From Legionellaceae bacterium (GTDB lineage: Bacteria > Pseudomonadota > Gammaproteobacteria > Legionellales > Legionellaceae): a stretch of 64,000 nucleotides of DNA. Position 1 is the stretch's first letter. The number at the start of each line of letters is the position of its first letter. A program made the translations under genes and the position numbers. Positions 1 through 8,756 of the stretch are shown one piece after another. The stretch lies in NCBI GenBank assembly GCA_029212505.1, contig JARGOS010000005.1, forward strand, positions 1-64,000, read 5' to 3'. The notes under the pieces are model-generated. The model was given only the letters and a program-made list of their open reading frames with translations. It had not been told where the DNA came from and made no database searches.

Positions 1-132
1 TACGCGATATTACCCAAGAGTCAACGCCTTTTTTCACTTTTTTTGAACTTTATTTCATTTATTTTTCATACACATCCATTTTTGGACAGCATTATCTCAA
101 AATGGAAAAATGCCGCCCGAAAGTGCTTAAGA

Positions 133-1002
133 TTATGGATTAGATGGCGAAAATACGTAGTCCCAACCGTCAGTCAGCAACTCCACAAACTTATTCCATA
201 CCGCTGCCATCCACGCAAGAACGCTTTGAAGCGTCAACGGCGGGTGTTTCAATTCATTGACAGCTTCTTCTACAATCCCTTCATAAGGCAACAACGTACG
301 TAACTCCATTCGACCATTATCAATAGAAGCACAAACAATGCGTGAAACAAAATCATTATTGATATCTTCCAATGAGAATTCGTGCCCATCCCATGGTTGG
401 CCGTAGTGCTGTGCAATCGCTTGTTGAATATCCGCGACTGTCAACTCAAGATTTGTATAGTAATGCTGCGCAATCGCTTTCGCTATTTTTGTAGGTAAGT
501 CATCCCCATCATTAGCATCATTAAAACCATTCGAAGCATTTTGCGCTTCAGATATCGTTTGTAAAAAGGCGCGAAATCGCTCGAGATACATGGGCTGATT
601 AACATCATCGCCTCTATATCTTTGAATATAATTCCAATGCTCATTCTGATAATTATGAGGAATTACTTCATCAGCATGATGAACGTGTTCATAGCTACTA
701 AATATGTCTGGAAATACGGAACGAAGAATCATCAATTGCCATACGTTACCTGTAGAAAGCACCACACCGTGCACACGATACATTTCAACATTATCTACGC
801 CAACAGCAGGTAGACGTTCAAGCCCTTGTGGTAACGGCTCTGCTTGTGCTAAAGCTCGTGATACACTCGAAAGCCCTTCTGCGAAAAACGAATAAGACGC
901 TTGCCCGCTTTCTGAAAAAAACTCATACCATGTTCGTGATTGAGCTTCATTTTCACCCATTGCTTCGCCTGCTGGTTCTAGAGCTTCTTCTATCATCATC
1001 AT
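133..1002 (-). CDS. Hypothetical protein, 289 aa, acidic N-terminus
   Basis: I do not recognise this protein. It opens with three Met codons; a GAGGTG five bases upstream of the first ATG supports that start. The first 25 residues are acidic. Residues about 165-175 form an Asn/Asp/Gly-rich linker, followed by a mostly helical stretch. The C-terminal 45 residues contain an aromatic, amphipathic Trp-rich segment (AWMAAVWNKFVELL) that could contact a membrane but is too short and polar to be a clear membrane span. There is no signal peptide. It stands alone, converging on nothing visible in the window and separated from tyrS by about 90 bases. It could be a lineage-specific or host-directed protein, but nothing in the sequence proves that. 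Confidence 0.6.
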   Translation of the reverse strand: MMMIEEALEPAGEAMGENEAQSRTWYEFFSESGQASYSFFAEGLSSVSRALAQAEPLPQGLERLPAVGVDNVEMYRVHGVVLSTGNVWQLMILRSVFPDIFSSYEHVHHADEVIPHNYQNEHWNYIQRYRGDDVNQPMYLERFRAFLQTISEAQNASNGFNDANDGDDLPTKIAKAIAQHYYTNLELTVADIQQAIAQHYGQPWDGHEFSLEDINNDFVSRIVCASIDNGRMELRTLLPYEGIVEEAVNELKHPPLTLQSVLAWMAAVWNKFVELLTDGWDYVFSPSNP

Positions 1003-1091
1003 TACAACACCTCATTACCAATTAATTTGGCCTATATTTTATCGCAAAGTTTTTTTGAGGTCAATATGAACTTCATTAAATCAATCGTGTT

Positions 1092-2297
1092 TTACACATG
1101 AACCAAAGCAAGCCTCGCCAAACGCCGTTTCCCGACCTGAATTAAGTACGTGCTATCTAATGGTAATAACAACTTCGTATCTTCAATTTTTTGTTCATCC
1201 ACACGCACCGCACCACTACGAATCAAACGCATGGCTTCCGACGTGCTCGCCACCAACTCAAGTTGCTTTAAAATTTGAGGCAGAAAAACCGGTTCAGCAA
1301 GCTCTAACTTTTGTAACGGCAAATCTTCTGGAATGATCTTTTTCTGAAAACGCTCAATAAAATTTTGTCGCGCACGAGCCCCTGCTTCATCCGAATGAAA
1401 ACGTGCGGTAATTTCTTCTGCAAATGCGAGCTTCACATCACGTGGATTACCGCCTGCAGCGACATCAACTTGCCATTGCTTGATTTCAGCATTGGTTTTA
1501 AAGCTTAGACAATCAATATAACGCCACATCAGTTCATCCGACACTGACATGATTTTTCCAAACATGGTATCTGCTGGTTCATGAATGCCGATGTAATTAT
1601 CCAGTGATTTAGACATTTTTTTCACGCCATCTAAACCCTCAATCAACGGCATGAGCATCACAACCTGGGGCTCAAGCCCACGTTCTTTTTGTAATTCACG
1701 ACCCATCAGCAAATTAAATTTTTGATCCGTTCCACCCAGCTCGACATCCGCATCCAGCGCAACCGAGTCATAACCTTGAATTAACGGGTATAAAAACTCA
1801 TGCAACGCAATCGGCTGACCGGATTGATAACGCTTACTAAAATCATCGCGCTCAAGCATTTGGGCCACCGTATGGCTTTGAGCTAATTGAATTAAATCAG
1901 CCGCACTCAGCTTATTTAACCACGATGAATTAAACACGACTTTGGTTTTAGCTGGATCTAATATCTTAAACACTTGCTCTTGATATGTTTTGGCATTCAC
2001 AACCACTTGCTCTGCCGTAAGCGGTACCCGCGTTGCAGATTTACCCGTTGGATCACCAATCGTCGCCGTAAAATCGCCAATTAAAAATAAAATTTCATGA
2101 CCTAAAAGCTGAAATTGACGCAATTTATTGATTAAAACCGTATGCCCCAAATGCAAATCAGGTGCCGTAGGATCAAAGCCCGCTTTAATTTTAAGTGGCT
2201 TACCTTTTTTTAATTTAGCGGCTAAAGCATCGATTGGAAGCACTTCTTCAACACCGCGCAACAGCTCTTCTGGAATAGTACCTGCTTCGTTTATCAC
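1092..2297 (-). CDS. tyrS: Tyrosyl-tRNA synthetase
   Basis: Class I aminoacyl-tRNA synthetase that charges tRNA-Tyr in the cytoplasm. The HIGH signature reads HLGHT at about residues 49-53, and KMSKS is intact near residue 232 ([11 protein letters not shown]). The C-terminal region from about residue 335 has the S4 RNA-binding pattern ([16 protein letters not shown]). At 401 aa it matches the roughly 400-residue TyrZ-like subgroup rather than the 424-residue E. coli TyrS. It is divergent from the M23 peptidase gene, an arrangement familiar in gammaproteobacteria. Confidence 0.97.
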   Translation of the reverse strand: MINEAGTIPEELLRGVEEVLPIDALAAKLKKGKPLKIKAGFDPTAPDLHLGHTVLINKLRQFQLLGHEILFLIGDFTATIGDPTGKSATRVPLTAEQVVVNAKTYQEQVFKILDPAKTKVVFNSSWLNKLSAADLIQLAQSHTVAQMLERDDFSKRYQSGQPIALHEFLYPLIQGYDSVALDADVELGGTDQKFNLLMGRELQKERGLEPQVVMLMPLIEGLDGVKKMSKSLDNYIGIHEPADTMFGKIMSVSDELMWRYIDCLSFKTNAEIKQWQVDVAAGGNPRDVKLAFAEEITARFHSDEAGARARQNFIERFQKKIIPEDLPLQKLELAEPVFLPQILKQLELVASTSEAMRLIRSGAVRVDEQKIEDTKLLLPLDSTYLIQVGKRRLARLALVHV

Positions 2298-2423
2298 TGA
2301 CGTATCCTTTAATAGATAATAGATTACTCTAAATAGATTGACCTAGATTGTTTCTGACGGTATCTTAGCTCGGATATTTGCTCTAGGCCATCCCTTATTT
2401 TGATGACCACAGTCAAGGTTTGT

Positions 2424-3764
2424 ATGAAAGCACTTTCAATTTTAATGCTCAAACGTTTAGCCTCGTATCAAAAAATTCTTATTTGCTCAGCTATTTCGCT
2501 GCTCGTATTAGGCTCTTGCTGGATAATAAAAACCTACACCCATACAAATCAGACAGCCGATGAAATGTATCAAACGCAATGCACCTCTGATGAAGCCGTC
2601 ATTCCTCCTAAAGACCCCCAAGATCCCGACGAGGCGCTCTGGCAAGACATTACAGCCCAACCCGGCGATTCGCTGGCGCTTATTTTTAAACGCATGGATC
2701 TTAGTCCTGCGACTTTACATGCCGTGATGGATAACAATCCCGAAGCACATGCCTTAACGCATCTACAACCCAACCAACATCTTAAATTTTTAATTCACGA
2801 TCATCAACTCGAGCAGCTTATTTTATCACTTTCACCGACACGAACCCTCACCGTGCGTCGTGATGAAAACGATAACACCTACACCACAAAAACCCATCAT
2901 CATAAAACCTCCATCAAAATACAATCAGCCACCGGCCTTGTGCATCACTCACTTTATACCACAGCCAAACAGTACCATATTCCCTACACCCTGATTCGAC
3001 AAATGACCGATATTTTAGGTTGGGAAATTAATTTTGCACGTGATATTCGTGAAGGTGATCAATTTACGCTGATCTACGAAGCCCATTATATCGACAACGA
3101 GCTAACGCATACCGGCGACGTACTGGCGGTTTCATACACCAGCCAAGGTCACACACACCAAGCGATTCAACACAAAAGCCCTGAGTTTGGTGTTGGATAT
3201 TTTACCCCTCAAGGCACCAGTGTCAGAAAAGCTTTTTCACGCTACCCTCTACAATTTAGTCATATTAGCTCGATGTTTAATTTATCCAGAATGCACCCGG
3301 TTTTAAAACAACGACGCCCTCATAAAGGCGTGGATTTGGCAGCACCGATTGGCACACCCATTCGAGCCACCAGTAACGGCCGTGTGATAAGTATTGGCTA
3401 TGAGAACGGCTACGGCAACAAAATCAAGCTTCAGCACCCCGGCAACTACACGTCGATTTATGGCCATATGCTCAAATTTAAAAAAGGACTTACCCGCGGG
3501 GCTCAAGTCAAGCGCGGCGATATTATCGGCTACGTGGGACAAACCGGCATGGCAACAGGACCACATTGCCATTACGAGCTTCGCCTCAATGATAAGCCGC
3601 TGAACCCATCGACCGTTAAGCTTCCACAAGCTTTTTCAGTTCCCACAAAAGAACTTGCTCAATTTAAAATGCATGCGGCAACACAACTTGCGCAACTGCA
3701 GCGTTATGAGGCAGCCAACATTGCGCAATTAGAAACACCAGCAGATACTCAAAAAATTAGTTAG
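2424..3764 (+). CDS. mepM: M23 family murein DD-endopeptidase (MepM/YebA-like)
   Basis: Periplasmic, membrane-anchored peptidoglycan hydrolase. One N-terminal membrane segment (ICSAISLLVLGSCWII) is followed by a LysM/OapA-like region (ITAQPGDSLALIF... LQPNQHLKFL), a linker domain, and a C-terminal M23 catalytic domain. The zinc site is visible: H300 and D304 in HKGVD, and H381/H383 in the HCHYE motif (numbered from the start used here). The reading frame extends up to a TTG at 2400, but an AAGG five bases before the ATG at 2424 gives a better start and places the hydrophobic anchor near the N-terminus. The position beside divergent tyrS fits the usual mepM location. It probably cleaves D-Ala-mDAP cross-links during envelope growth. 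Confidence 0.92.
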   Translation: MKALSILMLKRLASYQKILICSAISLLVLGSCWIIKTYTHTNQTADEMYQTQCTSDEAVIPPKDPQDPDEALWQDITAQPGDSLALIFKRMDLSPATLHAVMDNNPEAHALTHLQPNQHLKFLIHDHQLEQLILSLSPTRTLTVRRDENDNTYTTKTHHHKTSIKIQSATGLVHHSLYTTAKQYHIPYTLIRQMTDILGWEINFARDIREGDQFTLIYEAHYIDNELTHTGDVLAVSYTSQGHTHQAIQHKSPEFGVGYFTPQGTSVRKAFSRYPLQFSHISSMFNLSRMHPVLKQRRPHKGVDLAAPIGTPIRATSNGRVISIGYENGYGNKIKLQHPGNYTSIYGHMLKFKKGLTRGAQVKRGDIIGYVGQTGMATGPHCHYELRLNDKPLNPSTVKLPQAFSVPTKELAQFKMHAATQLAQLQRYEAANIAQLETPADTQKIS

Positions 3765-3805
3765 CCCAACAAGAGCCTATTCTGATATCTTTTATACTTC
3801 TCGCC

Positions 3806-3834
3806 TTGACTTATGTTGCTCGTTACGTTACACT
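3806..3834 (+). promoter_or_regulatory. Sigma-70-type promoter of higBA
   Basis: TTGACT (3806-3811), a 17-base spacer and TACACT (3829-3834). The -10 ends only six bases before the higB ATG, so the predicted start of transcription coincides with the start codon. No Shine-Dalgarno sequence lies before higB. Confidence 0.55.
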
Positions 3835-3840
3835 ATACAC

Positions 3841-4119
3841 ATGATAAAGAGCTGGAAACATAAAGGGCTACGCCTATTTTTTCAGGAAGGTATAACCGCT
3901 GGAATTCAGGTCAAGCATAAAAATAAACTGAAAATAATACTTCAGTTGCTAGATGCTGCTTCCCAGCCGAAAGACCTAGACTTGCCCGGCATGCGTTTTC
4001 ACAAACTCAAAGGCAATTATAAGAACTTCTATTCCGTAACAGTCAACGGAAACTGGCGTATTATCTACGGGTTCGAAGGCGCAGATGCTGTTTTAGTCAA
4101 TTACCTAGATTATCATTAA
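3841..4119 (+). CDS. higB: HigB/RelE-family toxin
   Basis: Small ribosome-dependent mRNA interferase family protein, 92 aa. The fold signature is visible in LPGMRFHKLKGNYKNFYSV followed by VNGNWRIIYGF, the ParE/RelE superfamily core typical of HigB with its basic and aromatic residues. It precedes its antitoxin, the usual HigB-HigA order (reverse of most toxin-antitoxin pairs). The stop codon at 4117-4119 is followed almost immediately by the antitoxin gene. No ribosome-binding site precedes the ATG and the promoter -10 abuts it, so translation may be leaderless. The pair would act as a growth-arrest/persistence or stabilisation module, with the HigA-HigB complex repressing its own promoter; that is family knowledge, not seen here. 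Confidence 0.9.
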   Translation: MIKSWKHKGLRLFFQEGITAGIQVKHKNKLKIILQLLDAASQPKDLDLPGMRFHKLKGNYKNFYSVTVNGNWRIIYGFEGADAVLVNYLDYH

Positions 4120-4143
4120 ATGAGATATCCAAAGGAGATGATT

Positions 4144-4434
4144 ATGATACATGAACCATTGCATCCCGGTGTCATTCTAAAAGATGTGCTGATTGACAGT
4201 ACGAGCTTAACTATTTCTGAAGCGGCAGAGCGTCTAGGCGTGACCCGAACTACTTTGTCTCGACTATTAAACCAGCATTCAGGAATAAGCCCTGAAATGG
4301 CGCTACGACTATCAAAGCTACTAAACACCAGTATTGATATGTGGGTCAATCTTCAATCTCAATACGATATATGGAACGTTAAAAAACATGCCTGTAACAT
4401 GGATAATATTATTCCTTTAGAAAAAGCAGCATAA
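4144..4434 (+). CDS. higA: HigA-family antitoxin
   Basis: Antitoxin of the HigBA pair, 96 aa from this start. An XRE-type helix-turn-helix is clear (ISEAAERLGVTRTTLSRLLN), preceded by the HigA hallmark HEPLHPGVILKDVL and followed by the family sequence ISPEMALRLSKLL. Earlier in-frame ATGs exist at 4120 and 4138, but a strong AAAGGAG at 4131-4137 lies six bases before 4144, and the protein then begins MIHEPLHPG as in most HigA proteins. The strong site contrasts with the absent one of higB, which would favour antitoxin excess. Confidence 0.92.
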   Translation: MIHEPLHPGVILKDVLIDSTSLTISEAAERLGVTRTTLSRLLNQHSGISPEMALRLSKLLNTSIDMWVNLQSQYDIWNVKKHACNMDNIIPLEKAA

Positions 4435-4475
4435 CGGTGTTATGGTCTAACTTTTCTTGACCAAAACAGTTCTAA

Positions 4476-5009
4476 TCAACTAAAAAAATAACGACACACA
4501 TAAATCGACGCGAGAACACCCGCCAAATCAGCAAGCAGCCCGGCAGGAATTGCATGTCGCGTGCGACGAATGCCGACCGCACCAAAATAAACGGCTACCA
4601 CATAAAACGTGGTTTCTGTGCTGCCCATCATGGTCGCGGCTGTTTTAGCAATCATCGAATCCCCGCCATGCGTACGCATCAGATCGGCCGTAACACCCAG
4701 TGAGGCACTGCCCGAGAATGGTCTAATTAAAGCAAGCGGTAATACTTCGTGCGGTATGCCTAATGCGGCTAAATAAGGCGCAAATATTCTTGAAATCAAA
4801 TCAAAAAAACCGGATGCACGCAGCATACCTACGGCGACCATCATGGCCACTAAGTACGGTATTAAGCTCACACTCAGCTCAAAACCTTGTTTAGCTCCAG
4901 TAATAAATGCATCAAACGTGTCCACTTTTTTTACCGTCGCATACAACGGTATGCCAACAACAAACGATAACATGATCCAGTTCAGCAACTCTGAAAGAAA
5001 AACACCCAT
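4476..5009 (-). CDS. spmB: Nucleoside-recognition (Gate) domain protein SpmB
   Basis: Integral membrane protein of 177 aa with the Gate-domain pattern shared by SpmA/SpmB and nucleoside transporters; the motif IRPFSGSASLGVTADLMR near residues 90-110 and the MMGSTETTFYVVAVYFG segment are characteristic of SpmB. Several hydrophobic helices are visible. Its start overlaps the last base of spmA, indicating a two-gene operon with translational coupling. The name comes from Bacillus spore maturation; in a non-sporulating gammaproteobacterium the substrate is unknown. Confidence 0.88.
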   Translation of the reverse strand: MGVFLSELLNWIMLSFVVGIPLYATVKKVDTFDAFITGAKQGFELSVSLIPYLVAMMVAVGMLRASGFFDLISRIFAPYLAALGIPHEVLPLALIRPFSGSASLGVTADLMRTHGGDSMIAKTAATMMGSTETTFYVVAVYFGAVGIRRTRHAIPAGLLADLAGVLASIYVCRYFFS

Positions 5010-5614
5010 TATTCACTATCCTCTGGCTTCATTTGATAACAAGGCAATTTAGCTAATAATTTAACCGAGGTTACCCCGACGATGGTTGAAATACTGGTTG
5101 CAATCATCGTCGTTAAAATAATACTGCTAGGTTGAGCGCATCCGTTGGCAGCCAGTAAAGCCATCGCGGTCGCGGGAATAAGCTGAACACTTGAGGTATT
5201 AATCGCTAAAAAAGTACACATCGCATTGCTTGCCGTATGCACGTGCGTATTCAAACGCTGTAATTCTTTCATGGCCTGCAAACCAAACGGCGTGGCCGCA
5301 TTGGCAAGCCCCAGCATATTCGCCGACAAATTTAAAATCATCGCCCCCATGGCCGGATGGTCTGCTGGCACTTCTGGAAACAACCACAGCATAATAGGAC
5401 GCAACAAACGCGCTATTTTATGAATAAGCCCTGAGGCCGAAGCAACACCCATAATGCCGAGCCACAAGGCCATAATACCGGCCAAACCCAGCGCCATTTC
5501 AAAACCAAATTTAGCAGAGTCTGTAATGGCTTGCACCACAAAACCCAGACGCCCCTCAATGGCCCCCACCACAACCGACAAGACCATCATGGAGAGCCAA
5601 ATAGCATTTAACAT
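5009..5614 (-). CDS. spmA: Nucleoside-recognition (Gate) domain protein SpmA
   Basis: Membrane protein of 201 aa, partner of the downstream spmB. The segment LSANMLGLANAATPFGLQAM is the conserved SpmA signature, with NTSSVQLIPATAMALLAA following. Four to five hydrophobic segments are visible. The single-base overlap with spmB shows co-translation. The pair is widespread in proteobacteria and its transport substrate is not established. Confidence 0.88.
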   Translation of the reverse strand: MLNAIWLSMMVLSVVVGAIEGRLGFVVQAITDSAKFGFEMALGLAGIMALWLGIMGVASASGLIHKIARLLRPIMLWLFPEVPADHPAMGAMILNLSANMLGLANAATPFGLQAMKELQRLNTHVHTASNAMCTFLAINTSSVQLIPATAMALLAANGCAQPSSIILTTMIATSISTIVGVTSVKLLAKLPCYQMKPEDSE

Positions 5615-5676
5615 AGTTGCCCCTTTCTGTTAACGTTTGCTATATCATTCATTCACGCTCAACATAAACCTATACT

Positions 5677-6648
5677 ATGCTAAATAAACGCATCAATTAC
5701 ACACGAGCACTTGCATCTTATCTTGCACTGAGCTTTGGACCTGCTTATTCACATGCTGTAGCAGATCCAACAATTCGTCAACTATATCATACGCTTGCTG
5801 CCAAGCCGACACCTATGGCCACCCGTCTTGACACCATCAGCCAGCATTTCTTAAATCAACCTTATGAAAACAATGCCTTAGGTGAAGGGCCTGGCGCACG
5901 TTACGACACCTATCCTCTTTACCGCGTGGATGCCTTTGACTGTGAAACCTATGTTGATACCGTGGTCGCGCTTGCGCTCGCACCTGAATTTAAGCACTTT
6001 ACACAATGCATCAAACAGATTAGATATGCTGATGGTCATGTGTCGTTCATGAGCCGCAACCACTTTGCTTCCCTTGATTGGAATCTTAACAATCAACGCG
6101 CCGGTGTCTTAAAAGATATCACCACCACGCTCACCAATCAAAAAGGCGAACCTGCCGCCCTGTTTGCAGAAACCCTGATCAACAAACCTGCCTGGTATAA
6201 AAACTTGCCTGCAGATCGTATTCGACTGCCTCATGCCTCACCTGAAAAGCAAGCCAAACGACTCAACGCATTACGTCAGGAAGGTAAACAGTTTAAAGTT
6301 GAGCGCGTGAGTACACCGTATATTCCACTCACGGCACTTTTTAATGCTGAAGGCGAACCAAATCAAGCCCTTTTTGACCAAATACCCGATGGCGCTATCA
6401 TAGAAATTATTCGTCCGAACTGGGACTTAGTGAAACAAACAGGCACGCATCTTAATATCTCACACATGGGCTTTGTTTTTCGTAAAAACGGGGAATTACG
6501 CTTTAGGCATGCCTCGCTTCTCAAGAAAAAAATCAGCGATATGTCGCTTATCCAATATTTAGCAAAAGCACGAACAAGCCCGACGATTCGTGGCATTAAC
6601 CTACAGGTTATACTGCCTGACACCCCAGGTAATAAAAATTGCCGTTAA
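5677..6648 (+). CDS. DUF1460 family secreted amidase-like protein
   Basis: Predicted periplasmic N-acetylmuramoyl-L-alanine amidase-like (NlpC/P60-related) protein, 323 aa. An N-terminal signal peptide is likely (ALASYLALSFGPAYSHAVA, then ADPTIRQL). The catalytic cysteine sits in AFDCETYVDTVVALALA, and the paired histidine is probably in MGFVFRKNGELRFRHAS. The length fits the family. No good Shine-Dalgarno precedes the ATG. Its TAA stop overlaps the TAA stop of kup on the other strand within the palindrome TTAA (6645-6648). It probably acts on muropeptides. Confidence 0.85.
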   Translation: MLNKRINYTRALASYLALSFGPAYSHAVADPTIRQLYHTLAAKPTPMATRLDTISQHFLNQPYENNALGEGPGARYDTYPLYRVDAFDCETYVDTVVALALAPEFKHFTQCIKQIRYADGHVSFMSRNHFASLDWNLNNQRAGVLKDITTTLTNQKGEPAALFAETLINKPAWYKNLPADRIRLPHASPEKQAKRLNALRQEGKQFKVERVSTPYIPLTALFNAEGEPNQALFDQIPDGAIIEIIRPNWDLVKQTGTHLNISHMGFVFRKNGELRFRHASLLKKKISDMSLIQYLAKARTSPTIRGINLQVILPDTPGNKNCR

Positions 6649-8534
6649 ATCAAACAATAAGTTCCAATCGACATGGTACGCTCATAAGGCAGCTGATAAA
6701 ATTCAATATTTAAATTCGGCGAATAATTTCTGGCAAGAAATGCAAACAGTTTTTCTTGCCCATAAAACCATAAGGTTCGCTTTTTTTGTGATGCGAATAT
6801 ATTGGGTAGCTCAATAAAATACATTGCTTTTTCAACATCAATGTCAAACGGTAATAATCTGCGTTCATTCGCTAAATACAGCGCTTGTGGAATCGAAATC
6901 ACATCCATAAAACCATAATGTAACGTCAGCTCACATACATTTTCTTTTAAACACGAAATCTCAAAACGATTCAACGACACAACATACGGAATCGGCTCAA
7001 CACGATAGTTCACTAATAAAATATGCTCCGGTAGTGCACGATTGAGTTTCAAAAATCTTAAAAAACTTCCGCCACTTTGATCATAAATATCGGTAATAAA
7101 AATCGCGGTTGTGTTCGGTAGATGGGTTACGCTTTTATATTCAAACTGCTTAAGCAACTTAGATACTTCTTCTTTTTTGGTATAAAACGTTTCTTTGAGA
7201 TAAACACGCCCTTTATTCCAGGTATACATAATAAACGCTGAAAAACTGGCGAACGTCACGGGGATCCAACCACCGGTTAACAATTTCTGACAATTGGCAC
7301 CTAAAAAAGCCGCATCAATCATGCCAAAAAATAAAAACACGCAGAGCACCTTAGACCCATGCCACTTCCATAAGCGTACTGCAACGTAGGCCACAAGCAA
7401 CAGCGTTAAAAGCCCTTCCAAATTAACCGCAATCCCATACGCATGGGTCATATTACTCGATGTTTTTAACACCAAGACCAATAACAACGTGCCCACAGCC
7501 AACATCATGTTGACTTGGGAAATATAGATTTGCCCACGCTGCGTTCCTGAGGTTTGAACAATAGGTAAATGCGGGTACAATCCGAGCAAAACAGCTTGTC
7601 GCATCAACGAAAATGTTGCTGAGATCACCGCTTGTGAGGCAATAATCGTCGCGCAGGTCGCAATGACTAAAAGCGGCACAGCAAACCATGAAGGCGCGAG
7701 ATAATAAAACGGGTTATCAATGGCATGCGGGTGCTGCAGTAAATAAGCCCCTTGACCAAAATAATTTAAAATTAATGCAGGAAACGCCACAAAAAACCAA
7801 CTCATGCGAATAGGATTTTTTCCAAAATGGCCTAAATCAGCATAGAGCGCTTCACCTCCGGTGACCACAAGAAAAATCCCTCCGAGCAAGACATACCCTT
7901 TCCAGCCGTTAGCCAGAAAAAAATGCACCCCATACGTAGGATTCATGGCTCTTAATATCGATGGATTATCCATAATCTGAATCAACCCAAGCCAGGCAAT
8001 CGTGACAAACCAGATAATAATCATCGGCCCAAACACAACCCCGATACGCGCTGTACCCAATGATTGAATAGCAAACAATGCAATCAAAATCATGCAAGTA
8101 ATGGGTACAATAGCCGATGATAAGCTAGGCAATGCGACGTTCACGCCTTCAATCGCACTAATAACAGAAATCGCAGGCGTCAACATGCCGTCGCCCAGCA
8201 TAAGCCCCGCACCCAGAATACCTAATAAGAAAAAAAAGCGCGTGTGATGCGTGCGTGCCTGTTTGCTCAAGGCCAACAACGCTAAGATACCGCCTTCCCC
8301 ATCATTGTCGGCACGAAACAAAATAAATAAATATTTGATCGAAATAACCAGCGTAAGCGACCAAAAGATTAACGAAAGTACACCGAGTACATCCGTCGCA
8401 TTAATCGGCAGGCCCTCTAATGACTCGCGCATGGCATACAGCGGACTGGTCCCAATATCGCCATAAACAACACCGAGTGCTGCTAACGTAAGTGCTGCAG
8501 ATGATTCTTTTTTATGATTTTTTGCCTTGCTCAA
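6645..8534 (-). CDS. kup: Low-affinity potassium uptake transporter Kup
   Basis: K+/H+ symporter of the KUP/HAK family, 629 aa, close to the normal length of about 620-630. The N-terminus carries the diagnostic GVVYGDIGTSPLYAMRE motif, followed by about twelve hydrophobic helices and a C-terminal cytoplasmic region from about residue 455. The start is a TTG codon: AGGA lies seven bases upstream (near 8545), and the protein then reads MSKAKNHKK before a hydrophobic helix. Its 3' end converges on the DUF1460 gene with overlapping stop codons. Confidence 0.96.
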   Translation of the reverse strand: MSKAKNHKKESSAALTLAALGVVYGDIGTSPLYAMRESLEGLPINATDVLGVLSLIFWSLTLVISIKYLFILFRADNDGEGGILALLALSKQARTHHTRFFFLLGILGAGLMLGDGMLTPAISVISAIEGVNVALPSLSSAIVPITCMILIALFAIQSLGTARIGVVFGPMIIIWFVTIAWLGLIQIMDNPSILRAMNPTYGVHFFLANGWKGYVLLGGIFLVVTGGEALYADLGHFGKNPIRMSWFFVAFPALILNYFGQGAYLLQHPHAIDNPFYYLAPSWFAVPLLVIATCATIIASQAVISATFSLMRQAVLLGLYPHLPIVQTSGTQRGQIYISQVNMMLAVGTLLLVLVLKTSSNMTHAYGIAVNLEGLLTLLLVAYVAVRLWKWHGSKVLCVFLFFGMIDAAFLGANCQKLLTGGWIPVTFASFSAFIMYTWNKGRVYLKETFYTKKEEVSKLLKQFEYKSVTHLPNTTAIFITDIYDQSGGSFLRFLKLNRALPEHILLVNYRVEPIPYVVSLNRFEISCLKENVCELTLHYGFMDVISIPQALYLANERRLLPFDIDVEKAMYFIELPNIFASQKKRTLWFYGQEKLFAFLARNYSPNLNIEFYQLPYERTMSIGTYCLI

Positions 8535-8756
8535 AACAACGTCCTAGTTGATTTAACTTCATCAGAGTAACAGTGACGGCTAGGGCAAGGCAATAAAAAT
8601 AATAAAACATAATCAATATCCACTTCAAAACACATAGATTAAATTAAAGCAATAGTGAGTCAAATATTTACATATTATTGCACGCTTGGTATCATACACG
8701 CTTAACTTATATAGCAAGTGTTTGTTGATGTTTTTGCTCATAACCCAGGGTGTATG

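Noticed and set aside
5671-5676. TATACT as a -10 element for the DUF1460 gene
   Set aside because: It directly abuts the ATG, so transcription would start inside the coding region and cut the signal peptide.
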